This document shows, one piece after another, positions 12,041-25,804 of a DNA stretch of 64,000 nt. The notes beneath the pieces were generated by a model. The model was not told where the DNA came from. It was given only the letters and a program-made list of their open reading frames with translations, and did not search any database. Each line of letters opens with the position of its first letter. Position 1 is the first letter of the stretch. This stretch comes from Eopsaltria australis (lineage: Eukaryota; Chordata; Aves; Passeriformes; Petroicidae): NCBI GenBank assembly GCA_034509425.1, contig JAVTVJ010000040.1, forward strand, positions 3,279,501 through 3,343,500. Direction: 5' to 3'. A program made the position numbers and the translations under genes.

Positions 12041-12098
12041 AAAAATATATAAATAAATAAATAAAAAATATATATATATGCACACGCATATATATATT
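12041..12098. repeat. (AAAT)n / (TA)n compound simple repeat with hairpin
   Basis: AAAT units are followed by TA units. TATATATGC then ACAC then GCATATATA form a small inverted repeat. From about 12068 to 12097 the sequence alternates purine and pyrimidine without a break. Confidence 0.92.
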
Positions 12099-15000
12099 CC
12101 TCATTCCTTTGTCACTTTTCTATTCACTAAAAAGGAAAAAAAAGTATGCAACTTACTCTTTGTTTAGCAATGCACTTAATCCCCATAAAAGAAACAAATG
12201 ATTCATTACAGCTCAATGCTTTAGCTCCTGGACCAATGGTCTTCAAATTAGGAATGGGTAATTGCTAAAAGGCTAAATGACTGAGTATTTTTGAGAACAA
12301 ACAGCCTTCTGAGAGACATGAAATATTGCTTTCCAGATTTTCCATCACCAGCTCCTGGAAAAAACATACGCTCTCTTGCAAAGCTGCTAACATGGTGCCG
12401 TTATGATCAGGGGCTGAGTAGATATGAGTGGAAAATCCATACTTGCTCACAGGAAACAAATGCAAATTCCTCATGTGGGATATGAGTTGGATGGAAATTG
12501 TCTTTCACCCTGTGATTAAAACAAACAAAAAAAATCCCCCAAAACAAAAAAAGAATTTCATAAAACAGTGTTTAGAAAGAAGAGCGAAGAGGAAATTTGA
12601 CTAACAATGTAAAAGAAAAATAATCTAAAGTTGTCCGAGATGAACTTTGCTTTCACAATTCCCAGATTACAAATTTGCTTACAGAATTCTAAACAAAATG
12701 TTTTTCTGTAACCTGTCTTCTTAGAAGTATAAATAGGCAAATGACAAGAATCTGAAAAGGAAAGGTAGGATCTTTCATAGTGGATATTTATTGAATTTTA
12801 TTTATGATCATATACAATAAGCTTTTTTCTGTTTTCCCTCATCGGCACTTCAGGGAAGGAAATGCAGTACTGACAACTAGTTTTTGCTTCGAGATTTCAA
12901 GGACTGGAATAAATTTAAGGTATCTAATAAAAAGGAAATATAAAAGATTATTTGTTTTCCAAAGCATTACAATTGTTCTTAAGAGCATTGTTTTCTCAAG
13001 TGCTGAATCTCAATATTTCGTTTTTACTAGAAAATTTTCACTGAGACAAAGACAAGGGTTTTGTCCAGGAATAAAACTAGTTTATGAGAAGAAAAAAAAA
13101 CCTTCATCCTTAATATTTTCTTTTTGCCCAAAAAAGTCTGCAGAGTACAAGATTTCATTATACATTTTTGATGCTTTTTAAAAAACCTTATACTATACTA
13201 TATGATTACATCATTATCTCAATTTCAAATTATACTGAAATTTATATTCAAATTATTCTACTTAAAAAACGTGGTGTTGCAGTGACTTGCATCTAGAGTC
13301 AGTGTAGTGAATCAGTCCAGACATTTATAATTCAACATTCTTTTCTGGATTTTCTAAGTTTGTTTAAAAATATCTCCTTTTATCTTGCAAGCTCTGTACT
13401 TCATAAGCCTTCTTGGCCCTTTAATAATGAGGAACAAGGATGTCAGCAGTAACTACATTTCAATTTATCTTTATTTATTACTTAAGAATTAGTTTCTTTT
13501 GTATTTAGTGTTACTTCTTCTAGTATCACCACCACCTGCTTAACAACTTTGGACCTTCCCTGTTCATCTTATACCTTGCATATATTTAGATGCTGCCAAG
13601 CATCTTGACAGTTAAAATTCTTCCTGGAAAAAAATTTCCTAGTTGTTGTTAACTGAAATTTGGTTCAAAAACTCTTGGTCCCTTCTCCTATTATGCTTTG
13701 CTCATCTGGCTGAAAATTGATGTTTACTCTGGGAAAAGGACAAAACAAATTAAAACCGAAACAAATGCAAAAGAATTAGACTTTTTTTTTTAATATCTCA
13801 CCCTTCTCAGAGAACATTTGGATTTGAGTTATCACTCTGAAAGTAAGATGTATGAAAGTATAAAATGTAATATTTTTATTTCAAAATATGGCTTTAATAC
13901 CTTACAGGGGTTTAATTTGGGTGCCCTCCATCTCCCACATTTTAAAATCTTTGATCCATGATTCTCTTTTGCAGGTCCTTGAACAACTGAAATACCAATC
14001 AATTTAATTGACCACCCAAGAATCTGTGCTTCCATGGGGAGATTTGGTGGTGACTACAGTGCTGAAGCTTGAAAATCACTGGACAGAGGTGATGGGCAGC
14101 TGCCCATCTGGACATCACCTTCCAGCCACTGAGGCTACTGGCTGGATGGGAAGTCTCATCCTTGGAGGATGTAGAGTTGTTGTGTTGGGCTTTCCTAGGA
14201 GGTCCAGCACTCGCTTCCGCGGGTGACGCAAACCCATGTGCGTGGTGAAATCCTCCAGGAAGGGAGATGCAGTTTCCATTTGAGCCTGTCTCACCACTTG
14301 TCTGGATGCCAGGTAATTCTTACCAGGGAGCTCAGGAGCGTCTGGCACCACACTCGCTCCTGCTGGTTTTCCAGGAAGGTGATGAGAGGAGACTCCCTGC
14401 AGCATTCCTAAGGGCAGGTGTGAGTCATGGCATCCTACAGCTGGGGTCAGAGCCTTACAGACCATCTGGCTGGCTGGCTACAAGCAGGCTGTAACCCAGA
14501 CTGTATGACCCAGTCTGTGGCAACCATCCTGTCACCCCAGGGGGTATGGATGGGAAGATCCTTTGAAGGAAAGGTCTGTGCAGAGATGACAGCCAGCCCA
14601 AGAGGGTGAGAGGAACAAGGGTCACTCATCTGAGAAAGAAATAGAAAGCAGCCGTTGGAGCTTCCCTCTCACATTGCATTTGAACACACAGATCTTCTGG
14701 AAAACATCCTCAGTGAAATCCAAATGGGCTTGAAATGTAAAGCCTTTCAATTGATAGCCTTTAAACTGCTCTTCAAGCATTTAAGCATGAACTGAAAACT
14801 CTCAGGGTTTTTCTAGCTTGAAAAGCTTTTCTGAACTTTTGCTCTGTACAAATAGTATCTGAGGCTGAAGTGCCAAAAGTTTTGAGGAAAAAAAAATCAT
14901 TAAACTGTTCACAACTTCACATACCCTGTGCTGAATCATTGTTTTGAATTGCAGGCAGTTACTGTGGGCTGAGACATGGGTATGACTTGTTTTCGCAGCA

Positions 15001-16835
15001 AAGTATTCATATATGAACAACAAATATATTATGCTTTCAACTTCTGTTTGAATTTTGTTGTGATAGTTCAAAAATCATGTAAAGTTGTCTCCACAGTGTT
15101 TTGGTTGGAGCAGTTGAAACTTCTTTTATCTTTGGTGGTAGCAAAGCTGTGATCATACTCAAAATGCATGTTCCCATGAAAAGTCACAGTGACTGCAGAA
15201 AAGAAAGAGAATGGATTTTTCTGTGGACTACATATTTGTTTGTCATTGACTAAAAAAGGGCATGAATCTTCTCAGAGGGCTTTTGCTGCTTCTAAAATGC
15301 AGCAATGACAGAATATCCAATGCAATGTTTTACTGAAATTTCCAGATTCTTTCCCTGGAATATACAGTGATTATGTGCTCAGGATAAATACAGCATCACC
15401 GAGGGTTTACAAAGAGAACTAAGGAAAACATATTTTACCCCTCCCTACCAATATCCTGTCTTATAATTATGACCTAAATTTTGATAAGAATTGTTTTTCT
15501 GTCAATTTGAAAAGTGCATTCTGCAGCACTCATTTTTCATTAAATTCTTTCTCCATAAAGGGCAGTTTGCAACTGGAAAGGCAAAGGCACTTGTGGATTG
15601 TGATTCCTGGGCTATGAGCTCCAGCTGTGGCTTAAGAAGGTGCTTTTGCCAAGTGGGATGTTCCTCTCTTTATCTGTGGAGAGTTCTCAGCTGTTTCACT
15701 GTGGGCACCCCAAGTGTAATTGGTAGTTGGCAGTCACTGTGGGCAAAAAGAGACCTTGTCATCAATCACAACTCTGTATTTGCACTGCTTGCACTAACGA
15801 CAAAAGAGACTAACAGGATTATTTCATATGACCAGCAGCAATCACAGGCTATAGAGTTACCTCTAGTTATTCCTGCATCAACTCTCATAACCTGTGGCTG
15901 AATTAGAACACATCTTTCTTTGAGAGAGCTGTAATCTTGATTTATTAGTTTGATTTTATTTCTCTGCTTTATTCCCTTGTGGTTTGAATTAGTTCCAGCT
16001 ATGTATTTTTGTTTGAAATGGAATTCCTAAATTCCCAAGTGAAGTCAATCAGGCAGCAAGATGTACTCTCGGGCATATCTTGCACTACTTGTCCTGGGCA
16101 CAGACCCTGTGTGAATTCTTGGCCCTATCTATAATTGTTCCAGTATGCCCTGAAACTGAAATGGAAAAGGCTGACATGGCTGTGGGGAAACACAGTACAT
16201 GGAACACTCTATTGTGACTCAAGTACATGACCTTCACGTTAAGCTGTCTCTGGTTGCAAACAGTCACAGCTCTCAGGTGTGGCCATGCTGCGGGGTCTCA
16301 CAAGAGGACAGATCACCACAGCTCACCTGTGGAGTATTGGGATAGCATGGACCACGTAGAACTCTCTTACTTTGTGCCCTAAGGGTTGTATGCTGGTGCC
16401 TGGACTGCACTAGCCCAGGTATCCTAGCTCTGAAATCAGCTCCCACTGGAAACCTGGCTTCTGCAGGATAGGGTGCCTATCAGTAGGTAGGGTATTTTTA
16501 TTTGATTTGGTTTTTCAGCTGATCTTTGCTGTTGATAGATAGACTCCTCCCATGGAGGAAAGGAGTATGGCGATGCTACTCTCTATGGGTGATTTTAGAC
16601 AAGATTTGGCTTTTAAATTTCTAGGTGTCCAGCTTTCCATTACAGCTGTAAACCACCTAAGGCTACTTTAGCATCCTGCTCCACTCATCTTGGTCCCCTT
16701 TCCAGTGAGGAGTGTTGATGGGGGCACACTTCAGTAATGCAGGTAACCTGCTGCTATGCTATGTTTTCTCTTTATATGCTAGTCTCAAAGAAAGAATAAT
16801 TTTGACATATACAACATTCATTGCTAGATCTGATC
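12099..16835. other. No gene recognised; mixed AT-rich and GC-richer DNA
   Basis: A very AT-rich part (12.5-13.9 kb) includes a 125-codon plus-strand frame at 12804-13181 that looks like low-complexity lysine/phenylalanine/serine translation rather than a protein. The patch 14.0-14.6 kb is GC-richer, open on both strands, and has a short CpG cluster near 14210-14240 including TGACGCAA. No family is recognised in either. A 136-codon frame at 15491-15901 also lacks recognisable motifs. Confidence 0.5.
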
Positions 16836-16864
16836 TATTACACATCATGATCTGATGTGTAATA
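16836..16864. repeat. Hairpin with 12-bp perfect arms
   Basis: TATTACACATCA at 16836-16847 pairs perfectly with TGATGTGTAATA at 16853-16864 across the 5-base loop TGATC. It could be a dimeric protein-binding site, the stem of an RNA hairpin, or chance. It is too short for a microRNA precursor. Confidence 0.9.
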
Positions 16865-19800
16865 TTTTACTGATACGTCTGTCTTTGGCTGTGAGAGAAG
16901 AAAGCAGAATAAAGCCAAGAAAGTGGTAAATAGCATACACTACAGAAATATTAAGAAATGCTGAGTGGGTGGGGGAAGGAAATGACTTCAGAGACTGAAG
17001 GTATGAAAAGAGGAAATTACTTCATTCCCCACGTTGTCGTGCAATGTCTCAGCATCCAATCACAGGGAATGAAGCAAATAAACAGGAAAGGAAAAGACGA
17101 AGTAGGTCATTCCCCAGGGCAGTGGGAAAGGAGCACTGTAAGTAACTTCCCAGAGTGGCTTCAGGAGATGTTCTAAATAGTTAAAGCAAGGAAGGATGCT
17201 TGCAGCCTACCTGAGGTCAGTCATAACATCTGCCTGATGTTCCTAGCAAGCTACCTAGGGGACTGGAAAAGCAAGGAGATTTCTTGCTGCTAGTTTAGCC
17301 TTAATAATGGAATTTTGGTTTACATTTTGAAACTTTATTTTATTGTTATGAAAGTATATGCTTCAAATAAACTCATTATTTCACACATAAATCTGCTAAA
17401 GATGATTCTGAATAAGCTAACAAGAAACATATCTCCTTCCTATGAATACAGTAATCTTTAAAAACAGAGCTATGGGCAGTGTCTTGTATGCCCAGCACAG
17501 CTGAAGCAGTCCCAGCAGGTCAGTCCTTACTGGAAAATTAGGCATAACCTGGTCTGTGGTCGACCTGAAAGGCCACAAGCACATCAAGAACCTGTTTGTC
17601 TCTGGAGCAGGACAGCTCCATCAGCTGTGGTCTCTGACTGCACTGACTTTCAGGCTGTGCCTGGGAATGGTTGGCCTGACACATCAGACACAGAGCATAG
17701 GCCATTCAAACAATTTAAGAGAGGTTCAATTTTCAGTGCTTGGAAGTATTTCCAATTGTATTTGCTCACGTAGATAGAACTGAAGTGTTCCTGCACTGAG
17801 CTGCACAATGTGATTTAGGGGTCTAAAACCCAGGGTCTGTGCACCTGTAATCTCCTCCAATACCTAACATAATCTAGGGAAGTTTCTTTGGCAGACAGTA
17901 GTACAGTGGATCAGAGCCTGAACCACAAGTGTCTCGAGGGAATAGGTAGCATGTTTGCAAGGCTCTCTTCTGACCTAGCCCATCTAGTGGCAAAGATCTT
18001 GAAGGCTGATAGAGGGGCTGTGGTGCTGCCTCTGGCTGCCCTGCTCACCCCCTTGGTGACTTCTGCCGGAACCAGCCATCAGGAAGCAGCATTCTCTGAC
18101 TTTGATTCTGTGCCAGCTTCTGCAGCCTCATCCCACCCTGGCAGTCCAGCATTGCTCACTCTGTTGCAGCCTTACTTGTAAAGCAAGGAGGTTCATAATT
18201 TTGTCTTTTAAATTTTTTTTTTTATTGTTACATTCTGAGTCTTCCCTCATTTCCTCTGGGGAATTTCAAAACACCTGGTACAGCTGAATAACTTGGCTCC
18301 AAGATGCTGTGTTTTGTACTGTTTTCTGTGATTAGAATGATAAAAACTGTGGCACCAGGCAGTGTTTCACTAAGATCCAGAGACCTCTATGAAAGGATAA
18401 TTCTTTGGGGGCTTCCCAGTGCAGGCGATCTATAATGCTGATGTCTGTGGATCAGACCTCTCCTTGGCTGCTTTATATGGCTCCACAGACAGCCCAGATT
18501 TGTGACTGGTTTGTATCACCAAGAAGATGCAAAGCATCCCAAGCATGCCAGTGACTGTGGCCTGTTGATTATATCATATTTTTCGATACCTGGGGGAGAT
18601 CATTGTTCTTCAGACCGGAACGCTTTTTGTGATCTTGAGTCCTTTTTGATTGCAAACATAGGAGCCAGTACAGGAAAAGCATCTTTAAGCCAAGTTATCC
18701 CACTCATCCAGCTGTTAAAAAATCCCCAGAGGAAATGAGGGGAAACCCAGACTTCAGGAAAGCCTGAACCTTTGTATTAGAGTTGTATTAATAATTGATT
18801 TACTGTCCCCTTTTGGCCAGTTCTGTGTTAACTTTCCTTTGCTTTTTGACCCTAGGACTACAGTGCTCCTAGGCCTAACCAGTCTGGCTTATGTGGGTCA
18901 GATCTGGATAAGCCTCTGATCTTTGGAAAAGGGGCTTTATCCTGACTGACTTACTCTACTTTTTGATATTCACGGATCTCTGGTCAACACCTTCTCAGAA
19001 GAAAATGATTTGGAAGGCACATGAAGCAACTTGCTCTGGTATTTTAGGACATCAGCTTTAAAATGTATGATAAGGTTATATCAAATAAGGAATGAAGAAA
19101 AGAATGAATTTACTTCCTCAAATTGTCTGAATGAATATTTTGCAGTAATCACCTGGCACTCTCTCCTTGTGTCCACTGGGTGAGTAACAAAATTTCTGTT
19201 TAAACCTCTCCATTGTTCAAGGAGGCTGTTTTACAAGGAAAACCAAGAACATTCTGAATCATATTAAACTCTTGAAAATTGCTTTCTGGCTGCACATTAG
19301 TTAAATATGCTCCTAGATCTTATATTTCAGCAGTCATGCTTTTGACTGTATTTGCTTGATCTCATTCCTGCAAGATCCATAATGAGGAAGAAAGTTGTAA
19401 TGACTGGCTCCAGCTAAACAATATTTTTCTGCAAAAGTCTGAACCTTTGCTACTTGAGACTTAGGTCCTGTTGATGCCTGAAGTGCATGGCAATGGAGGG
19501 AGAGCATGACAGCAACCGGGCTCAGAAGAAAGACTGGCAAGAACTAGACCAATGTCAATGCCTGTCATACTAAAATGCTCTTTTTGCTGACTAAGTCACA
19601 TATTTTCAAGGAAATTCTCTAGGTATGATCTGTAGGGCCCTACTCCCTTTCTTGGTGGCAGCTAATGCCTCTCTAGTACCCTTCCTTCTTCCCAGCTCAC
19701 AACCCTGAATTTATCCCAGAGTTTCCTTGCTGGGATATGGAAGATGAATCTCTCTGAGTATCCTACTCAAAACAAAAACACATTTGGAAAAAGAATTCAG

Positions 19801-22169
19801 GATTCTACAGTCCAATACAGAACACTTTGGGAACAACAGCTCAGGCCATGAGGCAGTTCTCTGGTATAAATTTGTAAAAATACAGATATAAAGCTCCTGT
19901 GAGAGAAATGATGACCTGACTAGGAAACTGAAAGAGACCTTAACCCAGCTGGGGAGAAAGATTCAGCTTGTTTGATGTTTTGGTGTCATCCTGACAAGCA
20001 CCAAGACAATAATTAAGTCATTAGTGCTGTGGCTCTTTGGCATTAGTTTACCCTGCAGCAACATACTGCCCCGAGTGTGCTTGTTATGTTGATTTTACTG
20101 TGTGTCCTGGTGCAACCAATTGTTATGGATGTTTGGAGTGTTTACCTCAAATCACTGGAAAAAATTGAGTAGTTTACCATAATAAAGGGGTAGCGATGAT
20201 TTCACTACAGTCTGTGTTTTAACAGTTGTCAAACATAATTATTAAAGGAAAACAATTGCTGATGCTGATCTCTCTGGACTTCTGCTCAACCCTGGTTCAC
20301 AAACATATGGAAAAAGTAAGACATTTCTAAAAAAAGTAATAAAATAGTAAATTTTATAAATATTGCTTGCTGGAAAAAAAAAATCACCCTTGCTTGTCCA
20401 GCTGAAGCAAACCCAGGCTCAACCACACAGCAGTAGCTGGCCTCTGTTTTTGTCCAAGGGATGCTCACATGTTCCACCAGAGCCCCCCGTGGACAGAGTT
20501 TCCCACCGGCTGCCTGCCCCAGGCTCCCCTCCAAATGCAGCAACTCTCCCTGTGGAGCAAGCACTGGGGGACTCGGGTGGAATTCAGGCCATATGACTGT
20601 AGCCCCGAGGCAATCAATAAAAGGCTGTGTTACTTGGGTCTCCACATCCAGAGGAGTTAATTGTGAGCAGCTTCATTGAAGTAGGCAGGGTGTTTTACTA
20701 TGGAGAGGTACCCTGGGATATGTACTGAACTCTGGCCACAGAAGGGTTGAGCTCCCCTAACTGAGAGCAGATTTGCTGTTCTGCTTGGAAAAAATCAACA
20801 GCAGAAGCAATAAACAAATGGAGCTATTATCTTTAAAATAAAGGAAGGATTTCCAGTTGGCTGGTTTTCCCTTATAAAACTATTTATGGTGCACATTTTT
20901 GTATACGGATAAGAATATTAACATGCAAATAAATCAGTTCTCTGAAGAATGGTGGAAAAAACTCATGTAATCATAAGTATTTTTTTCTTTTAAGTTGAAA
21001 AGACAACAAAAACATGGGATGGAAAGTGGTGGGGAAGGCGAACAGTCTAAAGAAATTAAGTGGTTATAATATTTCAATTCTGTCTTAATATATAGCTCTC
21101 TGGTAATATGAAATCTGTATATCATGATCCTTTTTAGAATATCTGGTACTAAGATTCTTAAGCCTATTTTCAGCTCTGAGAGGCCAGATCTGGTTTTGGA
21201 CTTGCTTGAGGCAGTAAAAAACTGCTATATGGCTTGAAGGTTTTATTTTGCCTTTGCTGTAGCCCTCCAAATCTGTACTGGTAAATGTTGCCATCACTTT
21301 TGGGGGTTACCTGATCCAAAGAAACTACTAGCAGGAAGCCGAAGGCCACCTCATCCTTGGGGTCACTCTGCTGTTGATTAGAACTCAGCTGAAAACAAGT
21401 GGAAGCTAGTTATACTCTCATTTTCAAATTACTTTTTCAAATTCCTGGTTTACTCCAGCAATTAGGTTTCAGGAAAAAACAGGGAAGAAAGTGAAACTCT
21501 TTACCAGTGAGAAGATGGATGGGCTAAATAAGGTCATGGCGCCTTTGTCACCTGGAGATCTTCCTAGTGTATGTGAATGTGCCTGGTCACACATTCCTCA
21601 ATGGCTCGCTGTCCTCACTCTGCTTGGAGCTGCTAATTCTGTTTCTTTGTTTCAAGGGAGTTAATTTCAGCCTTTCTTCTCAGCTGTACTAACAGTTGTT
21701 TCTATGGCATCCTCAAGTGTCTTAGAATCTTGAAGCTCTGAGAAAGAAAAAATGGGCCTGTTTTTACCCCTATTTTACATCAACCTTAGGCTAGACACTT
21801 TTGTGCTAGATGTAACTTTACACACTGCTGCTTTTTAACTGATCTGTATTTTGTGTTTCTGGCTGAGCTGTCCTTGTTAACCCTGTTAAGTGGTTAGGAA
21901 TATTAGCATACAGATAAAAATTCCATTTAAGCCTCCTTGAATTCTCTTCAGTGTTTGCTAGAGAAAATTAATCAAAGCTCTTCTGCCATATCTCACTGGC
22001 TGGACATGTATGTGGTTCTGTCATTCTCATTTCTTGCTTCCTTTTGGTTTCTATCTTGTCCTGCATATAATATTTTGTTTGAGTTGCTGAGCTCTGGAAT
22101 GCATAATTTCTATTTGCACATACATCTGGACATGTGCTCTGGACCTGCATCTGTTTTATCGTGGCCTTT
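16865..22169. other. No gene recognised; unique-looking DNA
   Basis: No supported exon, RNA gene or repeat. A GC-richer patch near 20.38-20.66 kb is open in three plus-strand frames and one minus-strand frame at once, which argues for composition rather than coding. A 97-codon frame at 17888-18181 is unrecognised. Confidence 0.5.
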
Positions 22170-22664
22170 ACAGAATCACAGAACGGCTGAGTTTGGAAGG
22201 GACCTCTGGAGATGTTTCTAGTCAGCCTTCTTGCTCAGAGGAGCATCAAGAAAAGCAGCTTGATCAGGGCCATGTCTGGCAGTATTTTACTATCCCCAAG
22301 AATGGAGGCTCTAAAACATCTCTAGGTAACTTGTGCAAGCGTTTGACCTCCCCTACAGTAAAAAATAATTTTCCTTATATTAAATGGAATGTCCTGTATT
22401 TTAATTTGTGCTTGTTGTCTCTTGTTCTGTCGCTGGATATGACAAAGCAGAGCCCAGTTTCCCGTTCTTTACTCCCACCTATCAGGTGTTTACACACATT
22501 GATAAAATTCCCCTGAGCCTTCTCATCTCCAGGCTGAACAGCCCCAGCTCTCAGCCTCCCCTCCTAGGCAGGTCTTTCAGTCCCTTTTTTATCCTTGTGG
22601 CCCATCATTGCACTTGCTTCAATTCCTTCTTGAAATAGGGAAGTTAGGACTGGATCCAGCGCTT
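22170..22664 (-). mobile_element. CR1 LINE 3' fragment, antisense
   Basis: Read on the plus strand, this is the reverse complement of a CR1 3' end. It starts with CAGAATCACAGAACGGCTGA, continues GTTTGGAAGGGACCTCTGGA, and later shows CCTGAGCCTTCTCATCTCC and AGGCTGAACAGCCCCAGCTC near 22513-22552, in the normal CR1 order. The 5' end of the element is around 22664, so about 0.5 kb of a roughly 4.5-kb element remains, the usual 5' truncation. Open frames reported here are CR1-derived. Subfamily not resolved; it differs from the copies at 1 and 37.8 kb. Confidence 0.93.
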
Positions 22665-25600
22665 CATATATATCCTTAATTTCAGATTATTTTAACTCTT
22701 TATTTAAACACTTGGATACCATTTTAAAGGCATAGATAATTACTGGACATGGATTCTTAAATATTGGCAAAGGTTTGTTAGAAGACAACATTGTCAGTTG
22801 ATGAGCTAAACATAAAAGAAGAAACCCTTTGGTTGGGTATTTCAAAGCGATCATATAAACCACAGGCTGGTTTACTGCCTTGATTATGCATGTATAGAAG
22901 CCACAATGCCATTATAGAAAATACAAGTGCTTTTACACCAAAGATCCAAGCACAATGCAAGTGTTTGTTCCAAGTGCCAGGTGACAAATGACTGGAGGTT
23001 TAAACCTACACACCAAATTCCCGTGTGAGTCTGTTCAACTTCAGTCCCTCCCTAGTAGCAAAGTTATCTTTCATATACTGTGGGATTTATCAAAAAAGGA
23101 CTGGAAAAACCAGGGTCTGCCCTATGAGGACAATAACTGTTAGGACAGTGATCAAGAAGATAACACAGCAGATGACTGAAAGGAAAAGAGCAATTATGGA
23201 GTTAAATTAATCTCAGAGGAGAAGGAGCTTCCTCCGTTGTCCCCTCCTGTAGACTTGGATAGGTGAAGCTAAAAGAAATATTCCTACCAGAACACTGTCC
23301 TGCCAGATATGAGGATAATGAATTACCATTTCCCCTAGCTGACATGACAGCCTTTATAACAAAGTACACCTCTTAGAGAGCAGAGACCTCTTCCTACAAC
23401 AGACCCAAGATTCAGCAGCTCAGCCCACAGTCTCTTAAATGAATTTCCCAAATCCCAGCATTTGCCTGGGGTTGGTTTGTTTGTAAACAAGGAAATAAGC
23501 AATACTTCATGCTCCCTTCCCAGGCCCCATGTGTTCTGGTACATAACCTCTCACTGCTGTCACCCAAATATTTGTGTGACTGAATTTTATTGCCTGAAAC
23601 ATTTGTGGCATTGCTGTGCTTTAGCATGAAAATGTAATGCATGTCAGATATTTTCCCCTTCCTACATATTCTGTGGACCCTTACTGGCAACTGCTCCCTC
23701 TTCAATTTTTAGGAAAACGAGATTTTACAGTCTTCTGTTTGTTCTGTTTGTTCATTGTCCAAATGTGCTTGAAGAACTCCACCACTTTGACTAAGTGCCA
23801 AACGTGATAACAAATCTTTGGCCTTCAAAGATCCCACACTTTGGAGACTCTGTAGCAACAAGTCCCTCTGAGCCCCTCATCCTCTTGCAGACTAATGATA
23901 AAACTTTCACAGGCACAGACATCACATACTGATGTTGACACTTGCTAGAGACTAAAGAATAAATGACATGCAGTGCAGTTGCCTTGATATCCTGTATTCT
24001 GACCAGATTTAGCTCATCTTCCTGCCTAATTTCCTTTGTCTTGTTTGCCTTTCTTTTTCTCCTTAATTGCTGCTCTAGCCTGTCTTTATAAATTGCATTC
24101 CCGCATGTTTACTCGTCAGGGGCACACAGTCACCATGTGACAGGACGTGTGTGCTCAAAACTGACAACGTGTGTGGATCAAAGCCAGCAAGGCAAAGAAA
24201 AAGCTTCATAAACAATGCTGTAAATAACATCTGGGCTGTCCAAATATGGAAGAACGTGGTAGCTTTCCCTCTTTGTTGTTATTTTGTTTTGTCGTGGATA
24301 TCTCCCTATAGACACAAACAAGTCTGAAGTCAGTAATTATGGTACAGATTATTTTAAGCTAATTCTCATCACTGAATGCACATAACAACATACTGCAGAC
24401 GGAAAAACCAGACAAGGTGAAGTGAAACTTCAGGAAATGAATGAACCAGTGTTGGAGAACAAAGCCAGAAAAAAAAAGAAACCAAGCCAATTAAGAAACA
24501 CATGGAAAATTATTAAAAGAATCTCAGTTTAAACATCCTTACTTCTTCCCACTACAGAAGATACTGACACACAATTTTTTCAATTTATCTGAATATCAGA
24601 AATTGGAATATAAAGAAGAAATGTCCAAACCCACAAAAGAGTGGAGTTTGGACAAAATCAGCTCTGAGTCATAAAAATGCTCCCACTTTCGTTATGTTTT
24701 CTAAGTCAAAGTTGGACTAGATGCTTCTTTTCTGAGAATCCTGGCTGCGTGTGAAACCAAAGCTGCTGTTGCTGCTTTGGTAAATTGGATAAAGAGGTGG
24801 ATGAGAAATTCATTCGCCCACAGCCCCCTGGTTGTCAGACACTGTCTTTTTTCTGGAATCAGTGGAGAGAAGTGTGACATGTATATTAAGCACATCCGGT
24901 GGGCAATGGGCATGTGGTAATACTATAAATTGGGAAATGTTCATTCCTTCATTAATTCCATTTATATTTTTAGCTTTTCCTATTGGTGAGTTTTCTTTTC
25001 TTTGTACAGGGTCCAGCTCCATAGATCCTGCTTTTGGTTGGATACTCATAAAGGCAATGTTTAAGCCAAACAACTTTATGAATGAATAAATGAGTTTGAA
25101 TGCCTGGATCTATGAATTCAAGAAGGCTTTAGTCTCCATTAAGATTTCTGTGTGCCAAAACAAGCTAGATTACACTGAAATATGCTCTAATTTTCAGTAT
25201 TGTCTCTTCAAAGAGGTAAATGGATGACTCTTGGATTGTGTTAGGATGGCAATAAAAAAACTAAAGGCTTTTCCTATACCTTTCATTAATCTTCATGGCC
25301 TTATATGAATGGGAAACATAATTAAAACTCTGTGCATCTGAATATAAGATCTCATGCATATTTAGAACAACCTATGCTTTTAGGTCTTGATTAAGTGTAC
25401 CATTATGTCCTCACAGAAATTTAAGCAAAATTATTGTTGAGTTCAAATAGAGCTGCTATAATCTCAGAGTTTCCAGGACAGCGCAGTCACTCATGACTTT
25501 GGTCCATTGCATAGATGCAGAAGGAAATTCCAGCTGTCACACATTTCCGCCTACAGCTGGCAATATTTTTTATATCAAAACTTCTTCGCTGCAGGCTGGC

Positions 25601-25748
25601 AACAGGCTGTGCACAAGAGCCCCATGGAGGCTGCTAAAAGCTCTACATAACCCTGGGGATATGATGCCCATCCCAGCTTCAGCACAGAACAGGGATTTAT
25701 AGGTACTCAAACTGATAACGAAAAGGTTAACATTAGTATTTTCTGTCA
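22665..25748. other. No gene recognised
   Basis: Unique-looking DNA. It contains a FOX/SOX-like motif cluster at 23735-23757 and, near 24395-24475, a weak resemblance to an antisense MIR-type SINE that I do not call. Overlapping opposite-strand frames near 24.8-25.1 kb are unrecognised. Confidence 0.5.
23735..23757. promoter_or_regulatory. Tandem FOX-like plus SOX-like motifs (candidate)
   Basis: CTGTTTGTT occurs twice in direct tandem (23735-23743 and 23744-23752), each containing a forkhead-type TGTTTGT core. CATTGT, the reverse of the SOX core ACAATG, follows at once. Only a motif-level observation; the 9-bp duplication may equally be a slippage product. Confidence 0.3.
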
Positions 25749-25804
25749 TAATCTAATCCAAACCTCAGTGAACTGCAAGAGGATGGTTTCAGATTAGGTC
25801 TCAA
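25749..25804. mobile_element. Short foldback (MITE-like) relic, candidate
   Basis: CTAATCCAAACC at 25753-25764 is nearly the reverse complement of GGTTTCAGATTAG at 25785-25797. Both arms resemble the ends of the amniote hairpin repeat with termini like 'cctgatccaaagcc', seen more clearly at 50969-51041. The centre would be an internal deletion. Plausible, not certain. Confidence 0.4.

Noticed and set aside
22193..22638. Plus-strand frames of 107 and 76 codons
   Set aside because: They are antisense readings through the minus-strand CR1 fragment.
24395..24475. Possible antisense MIR-type SINE
   Set aside because: Similarity is limited to a few short words in a purine-rich stretch; too weak to call.
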